Source: a virus. From it: DNA of 24,251 nucleotides. The notes beneath the pieces were generated by a model. It saw only the letters and a program-made list of their open reading frames with translations, was not told the origin of the DNA and ran no database searches. The stretch covers positions 1-24,251 of the IMG/VR virus record IMGVR_UViG_3300040808_002226. One strand, 5' to 3'. Below, one piece after another: positions 1 to 5,779 of the stretch. How positions within the stretch are numbered: the first letter of the stretch is position 1; every line of letters starts with the position of its first letter. Position numbers and translations under genes: made by a program.

Positions 1-47
1 GCTCGAAATACCTCGCAGGTCTGGGCGGCAAAAGGACCCGCAAGTAA
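1..47 (+). CDS. C-terminal end of an unidentified protein (partial)
   Basis: Reading from base 3, the window opens in a frame ending SKYLAGLGGKRTRK and then TAA at 45-47. The basic tail and the immediate shift to AT-rich non-coding DNA fit the end of a real gene running in from the left. Only 14 residues are visible, so no family can be named, and a chance open frame of this length cannot be excluded. Confidence 0.35.
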   Translation, partial: SKYLAGLGGKRTRK

Positions 48-130
48 GCATATAAATATAAACAGCAATCGTAAGTGTTTTGTGTTTGTAAAATTTTAAA
101 ATTTTAAAATTAAAACAATATCTAACTGAT
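48..130. repeat. AT-rich spacer with tandem AAAATTTT
   Basis: The segment is almost pure A/T. It holds two exact, adjacent copies of AAAATTTT (90-97 and 98-105) followed by AAAATTAAAA (106-115). It separates the left-edge gene from the GC-rich block. Such DNA is bent and easily melted; it could serve as an upstream promoter element or an unwinding element, but nothing shows which. The stretch from 131 to 264 is GC-rich, and I see no gene in it. Confidence 0.5.
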
Positions 131-264
131 TGAGGTGGTGGGGTGTGCCTAGGTTCGGCGCGGTTAGCTAGGCCGGCGGCGGGCGATTGACTGCGCACCA
201 TTGGCAGACAAAACAAAACCCCACACCGCGCGGGCATGGGGGCGGCGCCCTATGGGCGGGCACT

Positions 265-289
265 AAAAAGCCCGGCGTTTAGGCCGGGC
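265..289 (-). terminator. Intrinsic terminator of the GC-rich block
   Basis: On the minus strand a perfect 7-bp stem GCCGGGC/GCCCGGC (289-283 pairing with 276-270) with a 6-base loop is followed by five T residues (269-265). It lies 28 bases past the stop codon of the 317-1390 gene, so it most likely ends transcription of the whole minus-strand GC-rich block. Confidence 0.85.
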
Positions 290-316
290 GACGGGCGGGC
301 GGGTTAGGGGCGGCGG

Positions 317-1390
317 TTACCAGTGAAGCGTGACCGTGCCATCGTTCAGCGCCTGCGGTTCGGCGATCGGGGCCAGGCTGAAAGGATCGGCGGCCGGGCC
401 AGCCCCGCGGGATCGCTTAGTCCGCAGAATGACGGCGACCCCGTGGGGATCGGCCCACCGGTGATCAGTCAAATCACCGTCAACCGTGGGCACGGTTACG
501 AAACCAGCGGCGCCCGTGCTGATTGTCAGGCGCGACGGGATAGGGGCGCCCTTAGCTATCGCGACGGGCACGGCCAGGCGGAAGCCTGCGGCCACAGCGG
601 CCAGACCATCGCGGCAGGCCGTCGCGCGATCGGCGGCGAAGCTAGCCGTTAGGTCCCATCCCGCGGCCCGTTGCGCTTCAAGGCCTAGGGCGCCGGTTAG
701 TCCCGCCTTTGAGTATTCGTAATTAATCCAGCTACCGGCGGCCACCATCGGGGCGACCGCTTCGGCGATCGTTACGGCCTGGCCAGGCGCAACGGTCACG
801 CCAAACCGGCGGCCTAGGGCGATTGCTTCGGCCGGGCTTAGGTCAAACCGCAAGCGGTGCCATGCCGTATCGTCCGTGCCGCGCAATCGCAGGGCCAGGG
901 CCAGGCCGTCGCGCTGTGCGGCGGCCCATTGGCGGCAGGCGGCCCAAAGCACCGCGCGCCCGTAGGCGGCAGGGTCGGCCAGTAGGGCCAGGGTTCGGCG
1001 GCCGCGGGCGGCGGCGACCTTAGGGCTTAGGCCCCCGTGCCCGGCCCAATTGAGACAGCCGGCGATACAGGCGGGGGTTCCCCATGGGCAGCCATGGTGG
1101 GCGCGGGCGGCGGCGGTTAGGCCCTCGCGTTCAGCAAGCTCTAAAAGCTCCGGCAAGTAACCGCGCGGGGCGACGGGCGACCCATTTCCGGGATCGATCG
1201 CCGCGGCCAGGGCGCGCGCGGGCAGGTGGTGAAGAATTGCAGGGCGGGCCAGGGCGGCGCCCTTTTCAAGCTTCGGGTTCGAGTCAGTCAGCAGGCCGGG
1301 GAGATCTAGGCCGAACCGGGCCAGTAGGCCGGCGATATCGGGCGGCAGGCCTAGGGGCGCCTTACGGCGCGCGCGGGCGGTCGTTTGCAT
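317..1390 (-). CDS. GP88-like phage protein with a Cys cluster
   Basis: A 357-residue Ala/Arg/Gly-rich protein. Near residue 100 it has a cluster HHGCPWGTPACIAGC, i.e. C-x6-C-x3-C, followed by LNWAGHGG and a basic segment RGRRTLALL. This arrangement resembles the conserved phage and plasmid family typified by mycobacteriophage gene product 88; that assignment is from memory and the function of the family is not established. The Cys cluster could bind metal. The C-terminal half contains TVDGDLTDHRWADPHGVAV and is probably a separate domain. The start at 1390 is supported by the conserved leader (CCCTTTATCGCTTA) ending 7 bases upstream. It is the last gene of the GC-rich block, and a strong terminator follows. 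The composition differs sharply from the genes right of 3300. Confidence 0.8.
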   Translation of the reverse strand: MQTTARARRKAPLGLPPDIAGLLARFGLDLPGLLTDSNPKLEKGAALARPAILHHLPARALAAAIDPGNGSPVAPRGYLPELLELAEREGLTAAARAHHGCPWGTPACIAGCLNWAGHGGLSPKVAAARGRRTLALLADPAAYGRAVLWAACRQWAAAQRDGLALALRLRGTDDTAWHRLRFDLSPAEAIALGRRFGVTVAPGQAVTIAEAVAPMVAAGSWINYEYSKAGLTGALGLEAQRAAGWDLTASFAADRATACRDGLAAVAAGFRLAVPVAIAKGAPIPSRLTISTGAAGFVTVPTVDGDLTDHRWADPHGVAVILRTKRSRGAGPAADPFSLAPIAEPQALNDGTVTLHW

Positions 1391-1397
1391 GGGCCGT

Positions 1398-1427
1398 TAA
1401 GCGATAAAGGGGCGGCGATTGAACGCC
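1398..1427 (-). promoter_or_regulatory. Start-associated leader copy 1
   Basis: Coding-strand CCCCTTTATCGCTTA ends 7 bases before the ATG of the 317-1390 gene. Directly upstream is a small hairpin, GGCG and CGCC arms with a 6-base loop (1414-1427). The same motif occurs before three other genes of this block. It has no Shine-Dalgarno purine run, so it may be a promoter or a translation element. Confidence 0.7.
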
Positions 1428-1468
1428 TAAGGGCGCCCGGCGGCGAACCGTGGGGCGCGGTTAGGGGC

Positions 1469-1699
1469 TCAGTCGTGGGGGCGCTCCCGCTCAAGGGCGG
1501 AACTATGGGCACCGCCTAGGCGGGAGCCATCCGGGTGAGACGGGGTATCCCATAGGACCTCTGCGAACCCGGCGCCCCATAGGCGGGTAAGGGTCCCGCG
1601 GGCGGTGGGAGTCCAACCCGTGGCCGCGCCAATGGTGCGGCAGAAGGCGCTCGAATAGCGCACCCGGTCACCGATAGCTAGGGGGTTCTTAGGGGCCAT
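1469..1699 (-). CDS. Small conserved phage protein, SH3/KOW-like
   Basis: A 76-residue protein starting MAPKNPLAIGDRVRYSS. The pattern IGDRVRYSSAF...ARGTLTRLWG...AEVLWDT looks like a small beta-barrel (KOW/SH3-like) and matches a common family of short phage and plasmid proteins with no known role. The start at 1699 is chosen because its ATG overlaps the TGA of the upstream gene (TGATG), giving translational coupling; a longer upstream extension would run through that gene in another frame. It is the only gene of the block without its own conserved leader, which fits the coupling. Confidence 0.72.
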   Translation of the reverse strand: MAPKNPLAIGDRVRYSSAFCRTIGAATGWTPTARGTLTRLWGAGFAEVLWDTPSHPDGSRLGGAHSSALERERPHD

Positions 1700-1992
1700 C
1701 AAGCCAGGCCCCATACGCGGCGCGCAACGGCGACTAGGGCCACCATTTGCTCGCGATCGGCGACCCAATAGGCCGGCGACTCAAGACGGCAAAGGCGCGC
1801 ATAGGTTGCGGCGGTCACCGTGATGGGCCAGGCCGTGGCCTGATAGGCCTGATCCCTAAGCGATCCGGGCACTGCATGGTGGCCGTGGTAACTCTCGGGC
1901 CAGCATGCGACGGGGCGGCCGTCTTCAAGCATCACCCAAGCGCGGCGCGGGTTGCCGTCGCTGTCATTGGTAGCTGTGAAATAAGCAAGCAT
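1699..1992 (-). CDS. Conserved small phage protein of unknown function
   Basis: A 97-residue protein starting MLAYFTATNDSDGNPRRAW and continuing VMLEDGRPVACWPESYHGHHAVP. It resembles a widespread short phage/plasmid protein family that I recall only as uncharacterised. The open frame extends further upstream to 2352, but the conserved leader CCCCTTTATCGCTT ends 6 bases before the codon at 1992, and the sequence upstream of it overlaps the 2024-2221 gene, so 1992 is the likely start. Its stop overlaps the ATG of the next gene by one base. Confidence 0.75.
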   Translation of the reverse strand: MLAYFTATNDSDGNPRRAWVMLEDGRPVACWPESYHGHHAVPGSLRDQAYQATAWPITVTAATYARLCRLESPAYWVADREQMVALVAVARRVWGLA

Positions 1993-1998
1993 GGGGGC

Positions 1999-2030
1999 AA
2001 GCGATAAAGGGGCGGGGCGGCGTTCAGCCG
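1999..2030 (-). promoter_or_regulatory. Start-associated leader copy 2
   Basis: Coding-strand CCCCTTTATCGCTT ends 6 bases before the ATG at 1992. A hairpin with CGGC/GCCG arms and a 5-base loop (2018-2030) lies just upstream. The whole element fits in the 31-base gap after the stop of the 2024-2221 gene, partly overlapping that gene's last codons. Confidence 0.68.
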
Positions 2031-2221
2031 ACATAGGCGACGGTGACCGGGGCGACCCGGTAGGCCCAGAGGTCACCGCGCACCGCGCGGCGCAGGGCGG
2101 CGCGGCGTTCAGCGACGGGGCGGGCCAGGGTCTCAGTCTCGTCGACCCAGCCGGCGACGGTGCCCGCGTAGCGCTGGACCACAAAGCGGGTACGGCTAGG
2201 GATGGTGTGGAGAGTTTGCAT
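2024..2221 (-). CDS. Small protein of unknown function, GC-rich block
   Basis: A 65-residue protein starting MQTLHTIPSRTRFVVQRYAG. It has a short beta-rich N-terminal part and an Arg/Ala-rich helix (AERRAALRRAVRGDLWAYRV). I do not recognise a family. The start at 2221 is supported by the conserved leader CCCTTTATCGCTTA ending 7 bases upstream. It sits in the same orientation as its four neighbours, probably in one transcription unit with them or separated only by leader elements. Confidence 0.65.
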   Translation of the reverse strand: MQTLHTIPSRTRFVVQRYAGTVAGWVDETETLARPVAERRAALRRAVRGDLWAYRVAPVTVAYVG

Positions 2222-2228
2222 TGACTGT

Positions 2229-2257
2229 TAAGCGATAAAGGGCGGCGCTTCCGCCGC
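2229..2257 (-). promoter_or_regulatory. Start-associated leader copy 3
   Basis: Coding-strand CCCTTTATCGCTTA ends 7 bases before the ATG at 2221. Immediately upstream is a perfect hairpin of six base pairs (GCGGCG/CGCCGC arms, four-base loop, 2242-2257). A further palindrome GGGCAG-C-CTGCCC lies at 2303-2315, just after the stop codon of the previous gene. Confidence 0.7.
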
Positions 2258-2320
2258 TGCGGCCACACTAGGCGAGGGATCGGCAGGCATCCCCGATCGG
2301 GTGGGCAGCCTGCCCGATTG

Positions 2321-2872
2321 TCACAGCGCGGCCAGGCAAGCGGCGACCCCATCGCGGCGGATCCGTGCCCTTAGGGCCGATTCCCGCGCGTTCGCGTCCG
2401 GCCGCTGTGCCCAAGTTAAAAAGGCCTCAAAAGGCCAGCCAAGGGCACACCACACATCCGACGAGAGGGCACCACCGCCGGCCAGGAATTCAAGGGCGGC
2501 GACTTTATCGGCGGCGCCTTTGAGATCCGGCAACTTAGGGGCGGCCGTGCCATGGGAGGGCGCGGGCGCTGTGGCCGGTTCGCCCGGCAGGCAAGGGCGC
2601 ACCGCGGCGACGGGTTCGGCGACGGCGACCGGTTCAGCGGCCGGGGCGGGTTCGGCCCAAGGGTCGGCCACCACTAGGGCCAGGCGGGCAGTCGGATGAG
2701 TCGCGGCCACTTCGGCCAGCCGCTTAGCGGCGAGCTCGGGGCGGCCGCACCATGCGACGGCTTGGGCGGGGTCGCCCACAACGACGGCCGCGTGATAAGT
2801 CCGGGCGGTGCGCCGCTTAAAGGTCGCGCCGGTGATGGGGTCGCGGGCGGTGATGGTGCGCGTTTGTGCCAT
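2321..2872 (-). CDS. Unknown protein, first gene of the GC-rich block
   Basis: A 183-residue protein in three parts. Residues 1-70 are a compact domain starting MAQTRTITARDPITGATFKR. Residues 70-110 are a low-complexity Ala/Pro/Glu/Val linker with repeated AEPVA units. Residues 110-183 are a helical domain with WCALGWPFEAFLTWAQR. I do not recognise a family. The start at 2872 is supported by the conserved leader ending 10 bases upstream. As the leftmost-transcribed start of the block on the minus strand, it is probably close to the main promoter in the 2880-3130 region. Confidence 0.65.
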   Translation of the reverse strand: MAQTRTITARDPITGATFKRRTARTYHAAVVVGDPAQAVAWCGRPELAAKRLAEVAATHPTARLALVVADPWAEPAPAAEPVAVAEPVAAVRPCLPGEPATAPAPSHGTAAPKLPDLKGAADKVAALEFLAGGGALSSDVWCALGWPFEAFLTWAQRPDANARESALRARIRRDGVAACLAAL

Positions 2873-2882
2873 GGGGACTAGC

Positions 2883-2917
2883 TAAGCGATAAAGGGGCCA
2901 GCTTCCGCCGGCGCCCC
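2883..2917 (-). promoter_or_regulatory. Start-associated leader copy 4
   Basis: Coding-strand CCCCTTTATCGCTTA ends 10 bases before the ATG at 2872. A GC hairpin lies directly upstream (arms GGGGC/GCCCC at 2894-2898 and 2913-2917). Copies 3 and 4 also share CTTCCGCCG in their loop region, suggesting that the hairpin and the motif were copied together. Confidence 0.68.
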
Positions 2918-3306
2918 CATTGTTGCCGCCGATCGGCGGGGATCCCATGTCTGCTGTGCCGATTTCTCAGGCGGCCTAGGTGACAGGGCCACGGGCACCT
3001 AGGGCACGTTGTGGGCCATGGCGCCCCATATATAAGGAAGCGCCCCGCTGCCCCGGTTAGCCATGCAAACCGTGCGGCCTAGTTTCACATTCTTATCACT
3101 TAGCAGTTAGGTATAGTGCAGCGGACACGTTGTACTTTTGATGTAGCTTACTCAACTAGAGTTTGCTACACCGACCGCTGTATTTACGATTAGTTTGTGT
3201 AAACAATTGGCCTCAACATTTTCTGAATTTACTACATTTAGTATTTCAGGAAACACCCCCCGCCTCTGTCTGTGTATGTGAGTGAGGGTGTGTGTGTGAA
3301 AAAGGC
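2918..3306. other. Non-coding region between GC-rich block and left gene cluster
   Basis: I see no convincing gene in this stretch. Composition shifts from GC-rich to AT-rich near 3060-3090. It contains a nested dyad (3119-3180), a TACTACA heptamer (3230-3236) and a GT-rich run (3270-3298). It is a likely promoter region for the GC-rich block, but no clear -35/-10 pair stands out. Confidence 0.6.
3142..3170. repeat. 29-bp imperfect dyad
   Basis: Arms TGTAGC and GCTACA (3142-3147, 3165-3170) and inner arms ACTC and GAGT (3150-3153, 3159-3162) are arranged symmetrically around AACTA, with a TT on each side as the only mismatch. A second pair, CAGCGG and CCGCTG (3119-3124, 3175-3180), surrounds it. 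There is no T-run, so it is not a terminator. The form suits a dimeric protein site such as an operator or a tyrosine-recombinase core, but there is no recombinase gene in view. Confidence 0.6.
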
Positions 3307-3417
3307 CCTAAAACCGACCCCTTGCGAGTCCCGGACCTTTTTGTGTCTGTGTGTCTGAGCCCCTAAAACCGACACCCCGCGAGTCCCGCGCCTTAAACCG
3401 GATGGCTGCGAGTCCCG
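3307..3417. repeat. Three direct repeats CCTAAAACCGAC-N5-GCGAGTCCCG
   Basis: Units at 3307-3333, 3362-3388 and 3391-3417 each begin CCTAAAACCG or CCTTAAACCG, and GCGAGTCCCG begins exactly 17 bases later in each. A fourth, slightly shorter copy lies at 7812-7835, just upstream of the minus-strand start at 7806. The third unit overlaps the 3' end of the 3393-3560 gene. They could be protein-binding or promoter elements. Confidence 0.75.
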
Positions 3418-3560
3418 CGGCTCCAGTGAACCTGCTCCAGTAATCGGGCCAAAGCCGCCTGCTTGGTCCAGGTGCGGTCGCCAGGCAAAGGCTCAGTCCC
3501 GTACTCCCACGTATCAAAGTCGTCCTGATTACGTGGGTCGCGCATTCGAGGCTGGTCCAT
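3393..3560 (-). CDS. Small protein of unknown function (55 aa)
   Basis: Translation gives a 55-residue protein starting MDQPRMRDPRNQDDFDTWEY and ending RGTRSHPV. Its mixed, hydrophilic composition with several Trp residues looks like a genuine small phage protein rather than a chance frame, but I recognise no family. The last codons and stop are formed by one of the GCGAGTCCCG repeats, so either the repeat was inserted across the gene end or the gene end was captured by the repeat. About 135 bases separate it from the next upstream gene, and I see no other gene there. Confidence 0.5.
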   Translation of the reverse strand: MDQPRMRDPRNQDDFDTWEYGTEPLPGDRTWTKQAALARLLEQVHWSRGTRSHPV

Positions 3561-3694
3561 CTAATGGGTGGCGCAGGTCTCGGGCACAGGGTAGTGTGGG
3601 CGCTCGAAATTCTATTGAGGAATCTCGAAGCGTCCGTAGCAGGCAGGCTGCGGTGAGGCCGGCACCGCGTGAGGACCGGCCACCTGCCACCTAA

Positions 3695-3934
3695 TTAGTC
3701 GGGAAGCTGCAGGACTGCTTGGCGCAGCAGCTCGAAGTCAGCCGTCATCTCGTCGCCGGTTGTGTGGGCGTTGGCACTAAACCGCCCCAAAGCTTGAAGA
3801 GCTGGCTGCTTCAGGCTGGACGTTGAACCGGGAGTGATGTCTTGCCACTTCGTGCCAGTCCAGATCTGCAGGCGGTCGTACCAGCCTTGCTCGCCTCTGG
3901 CAAAGCGCATGTCGCCTTTGTTGACTTCGGTCAT
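3695..3934 (-). CDS. Small protein of unknown function (79 aa)
   Basis: A 79-residue protein starting MTEVNKGDMRFARGEQGWYD. The first half (GDMRFARGEQGWYDRLQIWTGTKWQD) is Trp/Tyr-rich with short beta-like segments, a pattern common in small phage virion-associated or fibre-associated domains. The second half is helical (TADFELLRQAVLQLPD). No family is recognised. It sits 10 bases downstream of the 3945-4211 gene in the same direction, so the two are very probably co-transcribed. Confidence 0.65.
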   Translation of the reverse strand: MTEVNKGDMRFARGEQGWYDRLQIWTGTKWQDITPGSTSSLKQPALQALGRFSANAHTTGDEMTADFELLRQAVLQLPD

Positions 3935-3944
3935 AAGGGGCCGC

Positions 3945-4211
3945 TCAGTCGCCAGTCAGCTCAAGCCCAATAGCCGCCTGGAAGTAATTGGCGACTTTGA
4001 TGCGGCGATACCACTGGCCTGCCTCTTCTGAGCTCTTGTCTTCAAACGTCTCGTACATGTGACGCGCGTCGCTTAGGCCGGCGCGAGTCTCGATGTTGAG
4101 CAGGTTGAGCTCCTGGTTGCTCAGCTTGTTGACTTCGTCTAAGCGCACGACCTTGCCTTGCAGCAAGTAGGAGCGGTAGTAAGGGAGCGAAGCGGGGTCG
4201 ATCATTGGCAT
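3945..4211 (-). CDS. Helical small protein, relative of the 17450-17920 product
   Basis: An 88-residue helical protein starting MPMIDPASLPYYRSYLLQGK. The segment DEVNKLSNQELNLLN followed by a long helix and RRIKVANYFQAAI aligns with DELDKLTSSELYRFN and VRKKMGICNAFRTNAM of the protein encoded at 17450-17920, which suggests that the two are distant paralogs. The function of both is unknown. I prefer the start at 4211 over a longer one at 4244 because the latter overlaps the upstream gene. It is part of the minus-strand run 3695-5417. Confidence 0.62.
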   Translation of the reverse strand: MPMIDPASLPYYRSYLLQGKVVRLDEVNKLSNQELNLLNIETRAGLSDARHMYETFEDKSSEEAGQWYRRIKVANYFQAAIGLELTGD

Positions 4212-4224
4212 AAAGGTTCTGCGA

Positions 4225-4416
4225 TTAGGCGCCCTTGAGGGCATAGGTGCCGCGCTTGAATTCGCCGCACCAGTTCGTGTTGAGGGTTAAAGGCCAGACA
4301 GCCAACTGCTCTTTACCTGGGGCAGGTTCAGGGGCGTAGCGACGGCAAGAGCCAGTGTTGTAGTCCAGCTCTTGCGCCCAGTAGACGCACAGCTGGCAAT
4401 TACCGATGGTGCTCAT
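4225..4416 (-). CDS. Small Cys4 protein, probably zinc-binding
   Basis: A 63-residue protein starting MSTIGNCQLCVYWAQEL. It has CQLCVYW near the N-terminus, GSCRRYAPEP in the middle and NTNWCGEF near the C-terminus, making four cysteines spaced as in a small zinc-binding fold. This is a recurrent type of short phage protein. Three plus-strand genes in the window (18631, 18932 and 20327) carry a related CxxCx(H/Y)W...C...C module. The ATG at 4416 is preferred because translation from it begins just before the motif. Function unknown. Confidence 0.65.
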   Translation of the reverse strand: MSTIGNCQLCVYWAQELDYNTGSCRRYAPEPAPGKEQLAVWPLTLNTNWCGEFKRGTYALKGA

Positions 4417-4615
4417 CGTTCTCGCTGTGTTGACGATCGTGCCGCACCATTTCAGCGTTTTCATGCCGCACGTAAGGCTGCGTGCCGCTGTTGGTTTGGC
4501 CATGATGGGCTAGCGCCTCGTAGCTCACCAGTGCAATGCCTGCTGTAGCTACAGCCAGGCAGATTGCGTTGTTGAGGCGATCGAGCGCTTGCGGCGTCTC
4601 TCCGCGTCGCCCTTT
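4400..4615 (-). other. Possible -1 frameshift extension with a membrane segment
   Basis: In the -1 frame relative to the 4549-4887 gene, an open stretch runs from the heptamer AAAGGGC (4615-4609) to a stop at 4400. It encodes a hydrophobic segment AICLAVATAGIALVSYEAL followed by a charged tail. The heptamer is in the correct phase (A AAG GGC) for -1 slippage, and a GCGG/CCGC hairpin follows three bases later. It could instead be an independent overlapping gene starting from ATG at 4654, or a chance frame. Confidence 0.3.
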
Positions 4616-4887
4616 TGATTCTCGATGTAGTCCCAATAGACGTCGCGTAAGCATGTCAGGAGTTCAATAGTGCCCAGCCCATAGACGTAGTGAGCGCCTT
4701 TGTGCTGGTAAGGATTGGAAAAGCGGTCAAAGCTGTCGCTTAGCCACTCTTCGCGAATGTAGGCGTACCAGGCCTTACCGGGTGGATCCTCAGGCCTGGC
4801 CTCTTCGTAGACGAGCCGCTCAAGCCACGGGGACTTGAGTAGCTCCTTCCACGAGTTAGGGAACTGCGCGTCTCGACGCTTGGCCAT
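4549..4887 (-). CDS. Unknown protein (112 aa) with possible frameshift site
   Basis: A 112-residue protein starting MAKRRDAQFPNSWKELLKSP, rich in Trp/Tyr and charged residues, with the central segment GKAWYAYIREEWLSDSFDRF. No family is recognised. The start is supported by a one-base TAATG overlap with the upstream gene's stop, which implies translational coupling. Near codon 92 the sequence AAAGGGC offers a -1 slippery site; slippage would replace the last 20 residues by about 70 residues with a membrane segment. Confidence 0.68.
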   Translation of the reverse strand: MAKRRDAQFPNSWKELLKSPWLERLVYEEARPEDPPGKAWYAYIREEWLSDSFDRFSNPYQHKGAHYVYGLGTIELLTCLRDVYWDYIENQKGDAERRRKRSIASTTQSAWL

Positions 4888-5417
4888 TAATCGGCGGTAG
4901 AAGGCTTGGGTTCAGCGGCGTCCCACTGCTTGCGCAGCTCTTCGCGGCGCTTTTCCCGCTGCTCGTAGATGTCTTTGCCCTTAGCGGCTTGCTCGTCGCG
5001 CTGCTTAGCGAGCGTGGCAATCGCGCAGCACTTGTCGGTAATCAAGTCGGTCAGGTCATTAGCGGCGCCGCAAAGCATGCCGCCCCACATCTCGGCGTCG
5101 TTGCCGGTAGAGGCTTTGAGCAGCTCGTCCACAGAGTTCTCGGGGTAATCGAGCTCGTTGCTGCCCTGAATGACGAGGTCCCGCGCAATCAAAAGGCGCT
5201 GCATTTTGAAGGTCTCGGTGCGGATGTCGGCTTCAAGGGAGTTCTTGGCCTTGCACGTACCAGTGTGCAGGTCGTCGATGCGCTTGTACTCGGGGTCGGC
5301 AGTAAAGAAGTCGTAGAGCGTGTTGAACTGATCGCGGATGCTCAGCGGTTTGGGTTGGATCTTGACGGTGGTGGAAGGACGGCCGGCTTTGCGGCGGGGA
5401 TAGACACCTTTAGGCAT
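4887..5417 (-). CDS. Unknown protein starting MPKGVYPRRK
   Basis: A 176-residue protein. The N-terminus MPKGVYPRRKAGRPS is basic and resembles the leaders of many small phage DNA-associated proteins. The rest is helical with a charged C-terminal coiled-coil-like region (EQREKRREELRKQWD). Two Cys residues (DKCCAIATL) are adjacent. No function can be assigned. The open frame extends to 5537, but the start at 5417 gives the typical N-terminus and lies about 55 bases downstream of a good promoter (5474-5502). It heads the operon 5417 to about 3393, with TAATG coupling to the next gene. Confidence 0.7.
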   Translation of the reverse strand: MPKGVYPRRKAGRPSTTVKIQPKPLSIRDQFNTLYDFFTADPEYKRIDDLHTGTCKAKNSLEADIRTETFKMQRLLIARDLVIQGSNELDYPENSVDELLKASTGNDAEMWGGMLCGAANDLTDLITDKCCAIATLAKQRDEQAAKGKDIYEQREKRREELRKQWDAAEPKPSTAD

Positions 5418-5473
5418 GGGTCTGAAGTGGAGGGTTAAGAGGTAAGCAGCAGGCGGTGCCTGCCGTTGAGAAA

Positions 5474-5502
5474 ATACTACATCCTTTGCGTCGATCGCGC
5501 AA
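5474..5502 (-). promoter_or_regulatory. Sigma70-type promoter for the 5417 operon
   Basis: On the minus strand TTGCGC (5502-5497) and TAGTAT (5479-5474) are separated by exactly 17 bases, about 57 bases ahead of the ATG at 5417. The -10 box overlaps TACTACA (plus strand), a heptamer that also occurs at 3230 and 7003. This is the divergent gap with the 5528 plus-strand gene. Confidence 0.5.
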
Positions 5503-5527
5503 GAGGCCCTGACTAGCCTGCGACTGT

Positions 5528-5779
5528 TTGCTTGCACGCAATGCAGTGGAACCCTTCTGGCAGTCCCGGCTCCGCAAAGCCTTGAACCCCGAGATTCAAA
5601 ACCTGCAGCGCCTGATCGACGCGCACACGGATCGCTACTTCAAGTTCGGCGACTACTCAGACCAGCAGCAGGCAGATATTCTCAGGCGCAGGCTGACAGA
5701 GCTCAAGCAGGAGCTGCTTCGGGCTGAGGAGATCCAGGCGCAGGGAGCGCCACACTCTGAACAGACGCCACATTCCTGA
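5528..5779 (+). CDS. Small helical protein, lone plus-strand gene in left half
   Basis: An 83-residue or shorter protein. Starts available are TTG at 5528 and GTG at 5546; I cannot decide between them. The body FWQSRLRKALNPEIQNLQRLI and DQQQADILRRRLTELKQEL is strongly amphipathic and reads like two coiled-coil helices, which favours a real gene. It is divergent from the 4887-5417 gene, and its last 77 bases overlap, antisense, the end of the 5703-6200 gene. No family is recognised; it might be a small DNA-binding or regulatory helical protein, but that is a guess. Confidence 0.55.
   Translation: MLARNAVEPFWQSRLRKALNPEIQNLQRLIDAHTDRYFKFGDYSDQQQADILRRRLTELKQELLRAEEIQAQGAPHSEQTPHS

Noticed and set aside
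2321-2352. Longer version of the 1699-1992 gene starting at 2352
   Set aside because: It would cross the whole 2024-2221 gene in another frame and ignore the conserved leader that fixes the start at 1992.
3324-3417. GCGAGTCCCG as remnants of tRNA T-arms
   Set aside because: There is resemblance to a GTTCGAGTCCC arm, but no acceptor or anticodon stems fit around any copy.
3308-3517. Minus-strand open frame of about 69 codons
   Set aside because: It overlaps the more protein-like 3393-3560 gene in another frame and runs through the direct repeats.
3602-3682. A 23-codon GTG frame ending in RFEIPQ
   Set aside because: Very short, no family resemblance and no distinct start signal; the frame is closed on both sides by stops.
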